A stretch of 44,524 bases of DNA from Bacteroidales bacterium (GCA_024398295.1 JAKSJL010000008.1:1-44524), one strand, 5' to 3'; positions 9,901-17,419 are shown, numbered from the stretch's first letter. A program made the numbers and translations. The notes: generated from the sequence alone by a model not told the origin.

Positions 9901-10416
9901 AAGGAGCTTCAGACAAACAAGTGGAACTACATCACAGCATTCACTCCTGGTGCAAATGCCACCTACACCGACTTCACCATCAACTACACCACAAAGAGTA
10001 GCGGTTTCGTGATCGAGGCAGGTTCTGAGGCATCAATCACCTGTACAAAGGGTCGCAAGGTAGTTTCATTCTTCGCACTCGGCGTAGGCGGCTCAGTAGA
10101 GCTCTCACTTGAGAGAAGCTCAAGCAAGCCTATCTACACCAAGAGCACCGACTCTTCATACTATGGTGAGAGCTTCAAGTCAAGCGACGAGAACCCATTC
10201 ACCGTAGCTGAGAACGAGTCTGCTACCAAGAATCAGTCAAGCTTCATCGTAAGCGGAGACGGCGCATACCACTTCTTCAACCTCGGCAAGGCTTACACCT
10301 CAGCAGAGGCTACTGAGGAGGGTGAGACCATCACCTTCAAGGTAAAGGGAGAGGCAGGCAAGAAGGTTATCCTTCTCGGTATCAACCTCTCTAGCTACCG
10401 TGGTGATGACGAATAA
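6910..10416 (+). CDS. Surface lipoprotein with coiled coil, collagen-like tract, BACON, EF-hand and leucine-rich repeats
   Basis: An 1168-residue protein with lipobox FVAAC (Cys20). In order: a heptad-rich stalk (about 25-70); a DUF4988-like segment interrupted by a Gly-Asp-Lys collagen-like tract (about 111-127); a second GTDG-rich turn region (about 164-178); a BACON-like sandwich (about 338-428); an EF-hand/dockerin-type calcium loop DKNKDGVIDAEE (450-461); a first block of leucine-rich repeats (about 470-715); a second calcium loop DENGDGKLSAAE (about 766-777); a second LRR block with typical LDLSHNELTSV turns; and a C-terminal beta-rich domain (about 1010-1168). The architecture is that of a calcium-stabilised adhesin or ligand-binding surface protein. 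It lies between another lipoprotein and a subtilisin-like protease, and the gaps (8-11 nt) imply one transcript. The ligand is unknown. Confidence 0.82.
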   Translation: MRKIFHSLLMASAVLFVAACTKPYDDTALTERVDKIEKDVTALKTAIEQINSKIQANADALQALMNAVEAKDYVTSVEDVKDPATGAVIGYTIKFTKSSPITIYHGNDGAKGDKGDKGDKGDKGDKGATPVIGVQLVGDTYYWTVDGQLLKDADGNYVPATGKNGTDGANGTDGKDGVTPQIRINEGNWEVSVDGGATWQVLGAATSTPEGPVAVDAVFSAVKETSAGVVFTLVDGSKIMIPREQAFSIVVDKSKVYDVVAGSSTEIPYSVTGADEETEVDAFASGNWSADAVAKSVSEGIIKVSVPADGAESGKVLVYAVNGKGKTDMKTLKFAKGTLEVVAPTTVVGVEGADITVPVTTNIDYKVEVEAEAASWLSVAITKAGVIRNENLAIHVGANTTPSQRTGSILLIDEMGATVQTIAISQEAGEFKAPEFEGETFKNYVLKNYDKNKDGVIDAEEAGAVTRMSFYDPSYYGSDKIDSFAGIEAFYNLKEFVFTASSYSATQSAFESIDFTKNAKLERIEVLSRNVKEIKVAGLSTLKKLVVYSCIKLESLDLTGLKALETLTAYGTALTSIDLKDCPKLTNLATYGSKISSIDLSCCPELTTVSVGTESLTNVNLSGCTKISSFSVNNSSKLEQIDFPVLPELKSITLDYSKIKVADFSKSPLITSFSANNCSELTLIDLSTATKLSSINAQPCNKLQEVRLPEGCGASLSWVTAGYWKEDETYYTVKFTYVPVQGGEISDYASVVTDEYAKKAILRAYDENGDGKLSAAEAANVKELDLSGYYLTDAQYLSIFPVEKLNLSENQLTSFDGAEFKSLKAIDLSHNELTSVKLGKNTLLEEVDLSHNKLSGSYGYNDIAYNKVKALNVSYNENLSFSPYLYSTLEDLDMSYTAASSISASYCTALKNVNISGTKMSGEVKFNANNKLETLNIENTTITTLDVSGPVKNGNLKKIYAAGSSLNLVKVGTGNELAEDVIEGVSNVTIQNFDSPTKELQTNKWNYITAFTPGANATYTDFTINYTTKSSGFVIEAGSEASITCTKGRKVVSFFALGVGGSVELSLERSSSKPIYTKSTDSSYYGESFKSSDENPFTVAENESATKNQSSFIVSGDGAYHFFNLGKAYTSAEATEEGETITFKVKGEAGKKVILLGINLSSYRGDDE
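7240..7290 (+). repeat. 9-bp tandem repeat encoding Gly-Asp-Lys collagen-like tract
   Basis: Five copies plus a partial copy of a 9-bp unit, consensus AAGGGYGAC, encode GDK triplets inside the large LRR lipoprotein. Third-position differences between copies show it is not a freshly expanded perfect repeat. Length variation between strains would still be possible because each unit is in frame. Confidence 0.85.
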
Positions 10417-10424
10417 AATCTGAA

Positions 10425-12314
10425 ATGCAGAAAACAAGATCATTACTTATCTCGTTGATGACCCTTCCGGTGCTCTTTGCATGCACCGGGGGGGCATCTT
10501 CGTTTGAAACCATCCCACAGGGAAAGATAGTGAACGTGCCCACAGAGGGCCTTGGAGATGAGATAATCGTCCTTCTGGACGAGGGTGCCACACTTCCTCA
10601 GGGAGTGGAGGCGCAGCCGCTATTCAACTCAGTACCAGGCAAGGAGACCATTGAGCACAAGTATGGCCTCGACCGCTGGTTCGTGGTTAGCGTGCCCCAG
10701 GGCGAGGATGTCACCACCTTTGCGGAAGCACTTGAGAATGAAGACCATGTGCTCAGCATTGAGTACATGGCTAGCTTCGACAGACCATTTGTACACGACA
10801 AGGAATTCACCCCTGTCGCAAGCCCTGTCACAAAGTCTGAAAACTTAGAGCCTGTGATGATGAACGACCCACTCTTCAAGAATCAGTGGTTCCTCTTCAA
10901 CAATGGTGACAAGAACACCTTCGGCCCTACCACAGTCGCAGGAGCGGATGTCGACATCCGCGACGCCTGGGCGCTCTGCGCAGGAGACCCATCCATCGTG
11001 GTGGCTGTCGTGGACGAGGGCGTAAGGTATGATCACCCAGACCTCGCCGCAAACATGTGGGTGAACAAGGGTGAGATTCCAGACAATGGCATCGATGATG
11101 ACAACAATGGTTACGTGGACGACGTGCACGGCTACAATTTCGCCTCAAACGGTCAGATAAGCTGGAACCTCGGTGGAGACGAAGGCCATGGAACCCATGT
11201 CGCAGGACTTGTCGCTGCCGTGAACAACAACGGCATCGGCATCAGCAGCGTGGCAGGTGGTTCCGGAAATGGAGACGGCGTACGTATCATGTCGTGCCAG
11301 ATCTTCAGTGGAAGCCAGCGAAATGACAATCTAGCTGTCGCACGCGCCATCAAGTACGCCGCCGACAATGGAGCATCTGTGCTCCAGTGCTCTTTCGGAC
11401 TGGGCTCATACTACTCTGACAAGGCATTCTCGGAGAGCCTCTCTGCAGTGAAGGCTGCCTACGACTACTTCCGCGACCCGGCCAATGCAAACAGTGGTGG
11501 CGTGGTGGACGGCAACATTGTCGTGATCTCCGCCGGAAACAGCCACAACTCCAAAGCAGAGTACCCTGGAGCCTACAGGGACTTCATCTGCGTAAGTGCG
11601 ACTTCGCAGGATGGCCTCCCTGCATGGTACACAAACTACGGCACAGGCGTGAACATTGCCTCACCAGGAGGCGACAACACCCTAGGCCTCACCATGCTCT
11701 CGACCCTTCCTGGCACCAATGAATACGGCTACATGCATGGCACCTCGATGGCCACCCCTGTGATGTCCGGCATCACAGCACTAGGCATCTCATACGCCAA
11801 GCAGCTTGGTCGCCATTTCACCCGCGACGAGTTCGAGTCACTCCTCCTCTCGTCAGTTAACTCCCTTGAGCCAATGCTCCAGGGCACAAAGAAAACTCCT
11901 TCTAGCACCATGGACCTCACGCAGTTCAGGGGCGGAAAGATGGGAACAGGTGTCATCGACGCCTGGAAGGTGCTGATGAATGTCGAAGGCGTGCCATTCG
12001 AGACCGTCAAGGTAGGCAGCGAGGCACGCGTTGACCTCAAGGCGCTCTTCGGTGACGATGCCGCCACCCTTAAGTTCCTCAGTGTCAATGCTGATGCTGC
12101 GAAGGCAAGCCTAGGCATCGAAGGAGAGCCAAGCATAGCAGATGGAGTGCTCAGCGTCAAGTGTACAAAACCTGGCTGCGCAGTCATCGAGATCAAGGCA
12201 GTGGCAGGAGGTTCAGCTCTCGGCACCGAGACAGAAATGGGCGGAAAGGAGTTCACACGCCGCATGTCCATCGTCGCAAGAAACAATGTCAGCGCCAACG
12301 GTGGCTGGCTCTAA
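10425..12314 (+). CDS. Lipoprotein subtilisin-like serine protease (peptidase family S8)
   Basis: A 629-residue protein with lipobox VLFAC (Cys20). A propeptide-like region (about 25-140) precedes the catalytic domain. The triad is intact: Asp197 in VAVVDEGVRYDHPD, His258 in GHGTHVAG and Ser441 in HGTSMATP, with oxyanion Asn372 in VISAGNSHN. A calcium-site-like loop NGIDDDNNGYVDD lies at about 221-233. A short beta-rich tail follows the catalytic domain, without a type IX sorting domain. It should be an active endopeptidase anchored in the outer membrane, acting outside or in the periplasm. Its operon partners are non-catalytic surface lipoproteins, so it may process them, or they may present its substrate. 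Both ideas are inferences. Confidence 0.9.
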   Translation: MQKTRSLLISLMTLPVLFACTGGASSFETIPQGKIVNVPTEGLGDEIIVLLDEGATLPQGVEAQPLFNSVPGKETIEHKYGLDRWFVVSVPQGEDVTTFAEALENEDHVLSIEYMASFDRPFVHDKEFTPVASPVTKSENLEPVMMNDPLFKNQWFLFNNGDKNTFGPTTVAGADVDIRDAWALCAGDPSIVVAVVDEGVRYDHPDLAANMWVNKGEIPDNGIDDDNNGYVDDVHGYNFASNGQISWNLGGDEGHGTHVAGLVAAVNNNGIGISSVAGGSGNGDGVRIMSCQIFSGSQRNDNLAVARAIKYAADNGASVLQCSFGLGSYYSDKAFSESLSAVKAAYDYFRDPANANSGGVVDGNIVVISAGNSHNSKAEYPGAYRDFICVSATSQDGLPAWYTNYGTGVNIASPGGDNTLGLTMLSTLPGTNEYGYMHGTSMATPVMSGITALGISYAKQLGRHFTRDEFESLLLSSVNSLEPMLQGTKKTPSSTMDLTQFRGGKMGTGVIDAWKVLMNVEGVPFETVKVGSEARVDLKALFGDDAATLKFLSVNADAAKASLGIEGEPSIADGVLSVKCTKPGCAVIEIKAVAGGSALGTETEMGGKEFTRRMSIVARNNVSANGGWL

Positions 12315-12326
12315 AAGAAGAGAAGT

Positions 12327-12740
12327 ATGAAGAGAATATTCACAGTACTGATGGCTATGGCCATCGCCCTGATATCAGTTTCATGCCACAAGGAGCCAGC
12401 AGTCAGCGCCGACTCGCTCATAGGTCACTGGCAGCTCGTCAGCATCGATGGCGACGCTGTCGGCACCAAGTCCTTCTCGGACTCTCAGGGCCTCAGCGTC
12501 TGGATCAGCTTCAGCGCAGAAACCTTCGACCTCTACCAGCGCGCAGGCAAGGACGTGACTTACAGTCACTTCACCGGCAGCTGGAGCATAGCAGAAGGCG
12601 TCCTGAGCGGCAAGTATTCAGACGGTTCAGCTTGGTCAAGCACCTATGAAGTCTTCCTCGAGGGAGAGTTCATGACTCTTACAAGCCCTACGGAAGTCCA
12701 GAAATTCCACAAGGAAGCCAGTCTACCATCTCTGAAATAG
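12327..12740 (+). CDS. Small lipocalin-like lipoprotein
   Basis: A 137-residue protein with lipobox ISVSC (Cys20). The mature part starts with SLIGHWQLVSIDGD and continues with alternating strands (ISFSAETFDLYQ, HFTGSWSIAEGVLSGKY, YEVFLEGEFMTLTS). This is the pattern of Bacteroidota lipocalin-like lipoproteins of the DUF5004/lipocalin_4 type. Such barrels bind small hydrophobic ligands or act as protease inhibitors, but nothing here fixes the ligand. It is the last gene of the surface operon, 12 nt after the protease, so an inhibitory or chaperone role toward the protease is a possible but untested idea. A hairpin terminator follows. Confidence 0.72.
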   Translation: MKRIFTVLMAMAIALISVSCHKEPAVSADSLIGHWQLVSIDGDAVGTKSFSDSQGLSVWISFSAETFDLYQRAGKDVTYSHFTGSWSIAEGVLSGKYSDGSAWSSTYEVFLEGEFMTLTSPTEVQKFHKEASLPSLK

Positions 12741-12763
12741 AGACACGCTACATAAAGAAAGAT

Positions 12764-12796
12764 TCGCTCACACCAGGACATCCTGCGTGTGAGCGA
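12764..12796. terminator. Bidirectional terminator hairpin between convergent operons
   Basis: TCGCTCACAC (12764-12773) pairs perfectly with GTGTGAGCGA (12787-12796), and CAGG/CCTG can extend the stem. Downstream on the minus strand the sequence reads ATCTTTCTTTATG, a reasonable U-rich tail. On the plus strand it is GTTTGT, which is weaker. It sits between the lipocalin-like gene and the SDR gene, which converge. Confidence 0.75.
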
Positions 12797-12824
12797 GTTT
12801 GTAAAAGATATGATAGAAGAAGGT

Positions 12825-13646
12825 TTAGTTCTTCCTGCCAGTAAAATGATCCATGGTGTGGTACACACCGAACACCTCTCCGAAGAACCAGTCGAAGAAG
12901 AAGGTAGGCAGCAGTCCCTGGAAGAATCTGATGAAGTGGAAAGAGAATGGGATACCACGGAAATCCTTGTCCTTCTCTATCGCACGTACGATCTTCTTCG
13001 CAGTCTTTTCTGGATCAAGTATAGGTATGATACGTGACTGTACGCCGTCGAACATACCTGTGTTAATATAGTAAGGAGCCACTGTAGTGATGTGTACATG
13101 GCTCTTCGCCTTCTGAAGCTCGATTCTCACTGAATCAGACCAGCCGATGGCGCCCCACTTGCTGGCGGCATAGATGGACATGTTCGGGTTACTGAGCATG
13201 CCTGCAGCCGAGGCAATGGTGCAGATGTGGCCATGGTCACGGGCGATCATGTCGTTTATGGCGGCAAGCGCCACATACATTGGAGCGATGGTGTTCACCT
13301 TGATGGTACGGTCTATCTCCGAAGGGGTATTCTGCGAGAAAGGTTTGTTGCTGGTCACGATACCAGCGCAGTTCACGAGCACATCGACCTGGCCCACAGC
13401 GGCCACGGTCTGTGCGTATGCTTCTGTCACACAGGCATTGTCAGAAACGTCAACACGGAAACCCTCGATCTGGGTCTTTCCTGCCGCGAGAGCCCTGTGC
13501 TCCGCTGCCACCTTCTCGATGGACTGAGGGTTGATGTCCCAAATGACAATGCTCCTGGCGCCCTTCTCGATGGCAAGGCGGCCTATGAGGCGGCCTATTC
13601 CGGACGCGCCACCGGTGATAAGTATATTCTGTCCTGACAGTTTCAT
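12825..13646 (-). CDS. Short-chain dehydrogenase/reductase, SDR16C-like
   Basis: A 273-residue classical SDR. The cofactor motif TGGASGIG is at 11-18, NCAG at 92-95, Asn118, and the catalytic Ser146, Tyr159 and Lys163 are present (YAASK). WDINP after the second strand, with Asp rather than Arg, favours NAD(H). The C-terminus is unusually hydrophobic and aromatic (FFQGLLPTFFFDWFFG, ending in MDHFTGRK). In animal SDR16C enzymes (retinol and 17-beta-hydroxysteroid dehydrogenases) a similar MD-F-GR ending follows a membrane-associated helix. Together with the acyl-CoA synthetase 1 nt upstream, a role on a lipid alcohol, aldehyde or ketone at the membrane is plausible. The true substrate is unknown. 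Confidence 0.83.
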   Translation of the reverse strand: MKLSGQNILITGGASGIGRLIGRLAIEKGARSIVIWDINPQSIEKVAAEHRALAAGKTQIEGFRVDVSDNACVTEAYAQTVAAVGQVDVLVNCAGIVTSNKPFSQNTPSEIDRTIKVNTIAPMYVALAAINDMIARDHGHICTIASAAGMLSNPNMSIYAASKWGAIGWSDSVRIELQKAKSHVHITTVAPYYINTGMFDGVQSRIIPILDPEKTAKKIVRAIEKDKDFRGIPFSFHFIRFFQGLLPTFFFDWFFGEVFGVYHTMDHFTGRKN

Positions 13647-13647
13647 T

Positions 13648-15252
13648 TTAGTATAGGAATCTTCTGATTTTCTGAGTTGCTGTCTTTACGAATGGTTCAC
13701 GGATGAAGCGGACCACAGAAAGCTGCGAGGCCTTGTTCACAGCAGCATTGGTAGCTGTCTTGATGTCATTCTGTACCTTCTCGATCTTCTCCTTCACCGC
13801 TGCGTCGCTCTCATTGGCCCAGTCAATGATGCCTTCCGCGAGCTTCACGATAGCCACAAGCCTTCCCTGCTCGCTCTTCACGATGGACTCTTCCACACCC
13901 TCTAGGTTATTGATGACCACCTCAATCTCCTCTGGGTAGATGTTTTCGCCCGAAGCGCCGAGTATCATGTTTCCGAGGCGGCCTGTGATGGATACAGCGC
14001 CCTTCTTGTCGATGACCGCGAGGTCCTTGGTACGGAACCAACCGTCCTCTGTGAACGCCTCCGCAGTGCGCTCAGGGTCCTTGTAGTAGCCCTTCATGAC
14101 ATTTGGTCCCTTCACCACGAGCTCTCCCCTGCCGGTCTGAGGGTCTGGGTTGATGATGCGACCCTCCACGCCCTTCACGATAGGGCCGGTGCTGCCCACC
14201 TTCGGAAGCTCCTTGAGTGTGGTCGCCGCGATGAGAGGCGCAGTCTCGGTGAGGCCGTAGCCGATGATATATGGGAAATGCGCTCTCTGGAGGAAGATCT
14301 CCACCTCTGGGTCGAGCTTCGCGCCGCCGATGGCCACTACCTCAAGGCGACCACCGAAGGTCTTCTTGAGCTTCATGCCAATGATGCGGTACAGCAGCGA
14401 CGGAGTATGCCTCTGCAACCACAGCATAAGCGGGCTGCTGCTGATGGTCCTGAGGACACTCTTTCTGTATATCTTCTCGATGATGAGCGGCACTGAGCAC
14501 ATGGCCATAGGACGCACCTGCTTGAGTCCCACCATCAGCACCGATGGGGTCGGAGCCTTGCTGAGGTAGTAGATGCTTGCGCCATAGGTCATAGGATAGA
14601 GAAGGCCAATGCTCATCTCATAGGTATGTGCGATAGGAAGGATGGAGAGCAGGACATGCTCTGGAGTACAAGGGAACACGTCAGGAAGACCCACCAGGTT
14701 ATGGCAGAGGTTCCTGTGTGTCAGCATGACTCCCTTGGCGTTTCCGGAAGTACCTGAGGTATAAAGGATTGCGGCAAGGTCGTCAGGCTCAGGAACCGAA
14801 AGTTCAGGTTCTTCCTGAGCCTGTACTCCCTTGACGAGCTCAAGGCTACCGAGATTCACCACGAGCTGCAAGCGGTCTAGGTTCTCGTCTGAGATCTTTC
14901 TCAGCTGCGGTGTAGAGGCAAACACCGCCTTGGCCTCGGAATGTTCTATTATGTTGTTAACTTCATTAGCCGAACTGTCAGGAAGGACAGGCACCATGAC
15001 TCTTCCGAATGAGGTAGCTGCGAACATGGCCACAGAGTAGTTAGGCATGTTCTCGGAAATGATGATCACCTTGTCCCCGGCACCTACGCCATAGGTGGAC
15101 ATGAGCTTGGACACTGCAAGTGTCTGCTCCCTGTACTGTCCATAGGTATAGGACAATGATCCATCTGCGTAGCTCGTGAACTTTCGTTCTGCATACTCCT
15201 TGGTAGAGTGCTCAAAGAGCTCTCTCAAGGTCTTAGGTATATACACGTTCAT
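13648..15252 (-). CDS. AMP-forming acyl-CoA synthetase (long-chain type)
   Basis: A 534-residue ANL-superfamily enzyme that activates a carboxylic acid with ATP and transfers it to CoA. The P-loop YTSGTSGNAKGV (about 164-175), GYGLTETAP (331-339), the hinge region with Asp410 (RTKDLAVIDKKG) and GRLGNMILGASGENIYPEEIE (split across 425-444) are all present. A catalytic lysine candidate lies near the C-terminus in ATQKIRRF. It is closest in style to FadD-like long-chain enzymes, slightly shorter than E. coli FadD. It heads a two-gene operon with the SDR, divergent from an AraC-type regulator. Chain length or aryl specificity cannot be decided here. Confidence 0.88.
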   Translation of the reverse strand: MNVYIPKTLRELFEHSTKEYAERKFTSYADGSLSYTYGQYREQTLAVSKLMSTYGVGAGDKVIIISENMPNYSVAMFAATSFGRVMVPVLPDSSANEVNNIIEHSEAKAVFASTPQLRKISDENLDRLQLVVNLGSLELVKGVQAQEEPELSVPEPDDLAAILYTSGTSGNAKGVMLTHRNLCHNLVGLPDVFPCTPEHVLLSILPIAHTYEMSIGLLYPMTYGASIYYLSKAPTPSVLMVGLKQVRPMAMCSVPLIIEKIYRKSVLRTISSSPLMLWLQRHTPSLLYRIIGMKLKKTFGGRLEVVAIGGAKLDPEVEIFLQRAHFPYIIGYGLTETAPLIAATTLKELPKVGSTGPIVKGVEGRIINPDPQTGRGELVVKGPNVMKGYYKDPERTAEAFTEDGWFRTKDLAVIDKKGAVSITGRLGNMILGASGENIYPEEIEVVINNLEGVEESIVKSEQGRLVAIVKLAEGIIDWANESDAAVKEKIEKVQNDIKTATNAAVNKASQLSVVRFIREPFVKTATQKIRRFLY

Positions 15253-15271
15253 ATCTTATCTTTTACGGATG

Positions 15272-15279
15272 CAAAATTA
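15272..15279 (-). promoter_or_regulatory. -7 element (TAATTTTG) for the acyl-CoA synthetase operon
   Basis: TAATTTTG on the minus strand matches TAnnTTTG and lies 20 nt upstream of the start codon. The -33 region is weak. Confidence 0.5.
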
Positions 15280-15309
15280 GAGTTCAAAAGCCTAATGGTA
15301 AAGTGACAC

Positions 15310-15361
15310 TTTTCGTCATTTTTGGAATATTAGACATTTATTTATACATTTGTGACGAAAA
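15310..15361. promoter_or_regulatory. Inverted repeat bracketing the AraC promoter (candidate operator)
   Basis: TTTTCGTCA (15310-15318) and TGACGAAAA (15353-15361) are perfect inverted copies placed just outside the -33 and -7 elements, with centres 43 bp apart (about four helical turns). The left arm lies inside a second dyad, TGACACTTTTCGTCA (15304-15318). The placement suggests autoregulation, or control of the divergent fadD-like operon, by the AraC-family protein. Confidence 0.5.
15321..15352 (+). promoter_or_regulatory. Promoter of the AraC-family regulator gene
   Basis: TTTG (15321-15324) and TACATTTG (15345-15352) with a 20-nt spacer match the Bacteroidota promoter consensus. The transcript would start about 15-18 nt before the ATG at 15375. 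Confidence 0.7.
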
Positions 15362-15374
15362 TTAGGACAACCAC

Positions 15375-16247
15375 ATGAAATTTGACGAATTTTGCAGCCT
15401 CAACGGATGCACTTCAGAGAACAACATAGCCATACTCCAGAACTGCCGCTGGCCGGAAGGCCCTTTTACCCCGGAGTTCAACATTGTCATGTACTCGAAC
15501 GGCGGTGAGGCGCAGCTGAACGTGAAGGGAAGAGACTACACTCTCTCCAGGAAATGCATGTCTGTATTCAGAAAGGGCCAGACTGTGCAGATACGCGAGA
15601 TGTCGCCGAATTTCCGTTACAATGTCCTCGCCATCGGAGGCGACATCGGCCAGGAGTTGAGCGTGAGCAGCGTATTCCTCGGCCTTTTCATCCTCGACGA
15701 GACGCCTGTACTGCGAGTCACTTCGGAGTACGCCGAAGCGACCATCCTGTTCTTCGGCGCGATGGAGAGAGTGATACGCTTCTCTGCGAATCCATATAAG
15801 AATGAGTGCGTCCTGAGCCTTCTGCGTGCATTTTTCTACAGTACAGGATACTACCTGAACAAGGCTCTGCGCTTTAACTGTGCCGACCTCTACAGACTCT
15901 CTGTGGAGCATCAGCAGGACAAGGCGAGCCTCATCACCAGATTCATAAACCTGGTGGAGACACATGCCCAGAAGAACAGGAAGATGTCCTTCTATTCTGA
16001 GAAGCTGGGCTATAATCCCAAGTATCTAAGCGCCGTAGTCAAGAAGGAAACCGGCCTCAGCGGCCAGGACCTCATAGACCAGTATGCTGTCCTTGGCGCC
16101 ATGGCCAAGCTCTCATACGCGCACAAGAGCATAAAGGAGATAAGCAACGAGATGGAATTCCCGTCACAGTCCGATTTCGGAAAGTTCTTCAAGCGAATGA
16201 CGGGGCAGAGCCCACTCGCCTACAAAAAGCAGAGGCGCAGCCGCTAG
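15375..16247 (+). CDS. AraC-family transcriptional regulator
   Basis: A 290-residue protein with an N-terminal cupin-like sensor part (about 20-150) and a C-terminal AraC/XylS DNA-binding domain (about 195-288). The second helix-turn-helix is visible in KSIKEISNEMEFPSQSDFGK, followed by the family ending FFKRMTGQSPLAYKK. It is divergently transcribed from the acyl-CoA synthetase/SDR operon and is the obvious candidate regulator of it. Its stop codon overlaps the stop of the convergent aminotransferase gene by 4 bp. The effector is unknown; a fatty or aromatic acid would suit the neighbours. Confidence 0.88.
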   Translation: MKFDEFCSLNGCTSENNIAILQNCRWPEGPFTPEFNIVMYSNGGEAQLNVKGRDYTLSRKCMSVFRKGQTVQIREMSPNFRYNVLAIGGDIGQELSVSSVFLGLFILDETPVLRVTSEYAEATILFFGAMERVIRFSANPYKNECVLSLLRAFFYSTGYYLNKALRFNCADLYRLSVEHQQDKASLITRFINLVETHAQKNRKMSFYSEKLGYNPKYLSAVVKKETGLSGQDLIDQYAVLGAMAKLSYAHKSIKEISNEMEFPSQSDFGKFFKRMTGQSPLAYKKQRRSR

Positions 16248-17416
16248 AGCAGCCCCGCAAGTATGCGTACTCCCTCTTCCATGCGCTCAGAAGCGAGGAA
16301 GGAGAAGTTCATGCGCATGGTGTTCAGCCCACTTCCGTCAGTGCAGAAGAACGCGCCTGCCACATATGCGACGCCTGCGGCCAATGCGCGGTCGTAGAGC
16401 TTCACTGTGTCGAACCCTTCAGGAAGGGTGAGAAACAGGAAGAGTCCGCCCTCTGGATGCGTCCAGCTCACACCTTCAGGCATATACTTCTCCAGAAGCG
16501 AGAGGAGTAGGTCCCTCTTTGTGCGATATAGGTCAATGCTTTTCGCCAGATTACGGTCAAGCATACCGCTGGACATGAATTCTGCAGCGATGTACTGGTC
16601 CATGATAGGAGGACACAGGTCCAGCGACTGCTTGCAGACATAGATCCTGTCCAGAAGCTCCGGAGCGCCTATTATCCAGCCAAGCCTGAAGCCAGGAGCA
16701 AGTATCTTCGAGAAAGAACCCAGATGCAGGACGCGCTCAGGACAGAGCGAATAGATGGTCTGCACAGGCTCGCCCTCATACCTAAGCTCCCTATATGGGC
16801 TATCCTCAACTATCAGGAAATCATATTCTTCCGCCAGCGAGACGAGCAGTTTCCTCTCCTCGAGATCAAGGGTCTCTCCGGATGGATTCTGGAAATCAGG
16901 GATCATGTAGAGAAACTTGACCTTCTTCCCAGTAGCCAGGCACTCCTCTATGGCAGTACGCCATTTCCTCTCCCACTGAGCTATATCTGAGTCATGCTGG
17001 ACGCCCACGAGCTCTGCCCTGTAGGACCTGAAAGACTGGAGAGCTCCCAGGTAGGAAGGATTCGAGGTCAGAATCACATCACCCGGATCCACAAGGATCC
17101 TTGTGCAGACGTCGATACCCTGCTGGGAAGAAGAGGTGATCTGCACGCGCTCCACAGGCACGCCATAGCGTGCCGACACGGCCGCGCGTAGCTCAGGCAC
17201 GCCCTGGGTCGCGCCGTACTGGAACGCCTTCGCCCCGTACTTGTCTATCACCGCGGCGCTCAGGGCCTTGATATCCTCCAGCGGGAAGGTGGACGCATGA
17301 GGATATCCTCCCGCGAAGGAGTATATCTCATTCAGGTCCACTTTCTTGAATATCTCCCTCACAGGGGAGCGGAAGAAGGAGAAGGTGTCTTCCGAAAAGA
17401 ATCCGCTATACTCCAT
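16244..17416 (-). CDS. PLP-dependent aminotransferase, LysN-like; candidate DapC of the lysine operon
   Basis: A 390-residue fold-type I aminotransferase. The PLP lysine is Lys237 in SFSK, with Asn177 in PDFQNPSG, Asp205 and Tyr208 (EDSPY) as further cofactor contacts. An arginine near the C-terminus (NTMRMNFS) is in place for the carboxylate. The sequence resembles the 2-aminoadipate aminotransferase/MocR-catalytic subgroup rather than the classical ArgD/DapC type. It is the last gene of a tight operon dapE-lysC-dapB-dapA-dapD, only 3 nt after dapD. The succinylase pathway needs an N-succinyl-diaminopimelate aminotransferase exactly at this step, so I infer that role. A general branched-chain or aromatic aminotransferase is the alternative. 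Confidence 0.78.
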   Translation of the reverse strand: MEYSGFFSEDTFSFFRSPVREIFKKVDLNEIYSFAGGYPHASTFPLEDIKALSAAVIDKYGAKAFQYGATQGVPELRAAVSARYGVPVERVQITSSSQQGIDVCTRILVDPGDVILTSNPSYLGALQSFRSYRAELVGVQHDSDIAQWERKWRTAIEECLATGKKVKFLYMIPDFQNPSGETLDLEERKLLVSLAEEYDFLIVEDSPYRELRYEGEPVQTIYSLCPERVLHLGSFSKILAPGFRLGWIIGAPELLDRIYVCKQSLDLCPPIMDQYIAAEFMSSGMLDRNLAKSIDLYRTKRDLLLSLLEKYMPEGVSWTHPEGGLFLFLTLPEGFDTVKLYDRALAAGVAYVAGAFFCTDGSGLNTMRMNFSFLASERMEEGVRILAGLL

Positions 17417-17419
17417 CCC

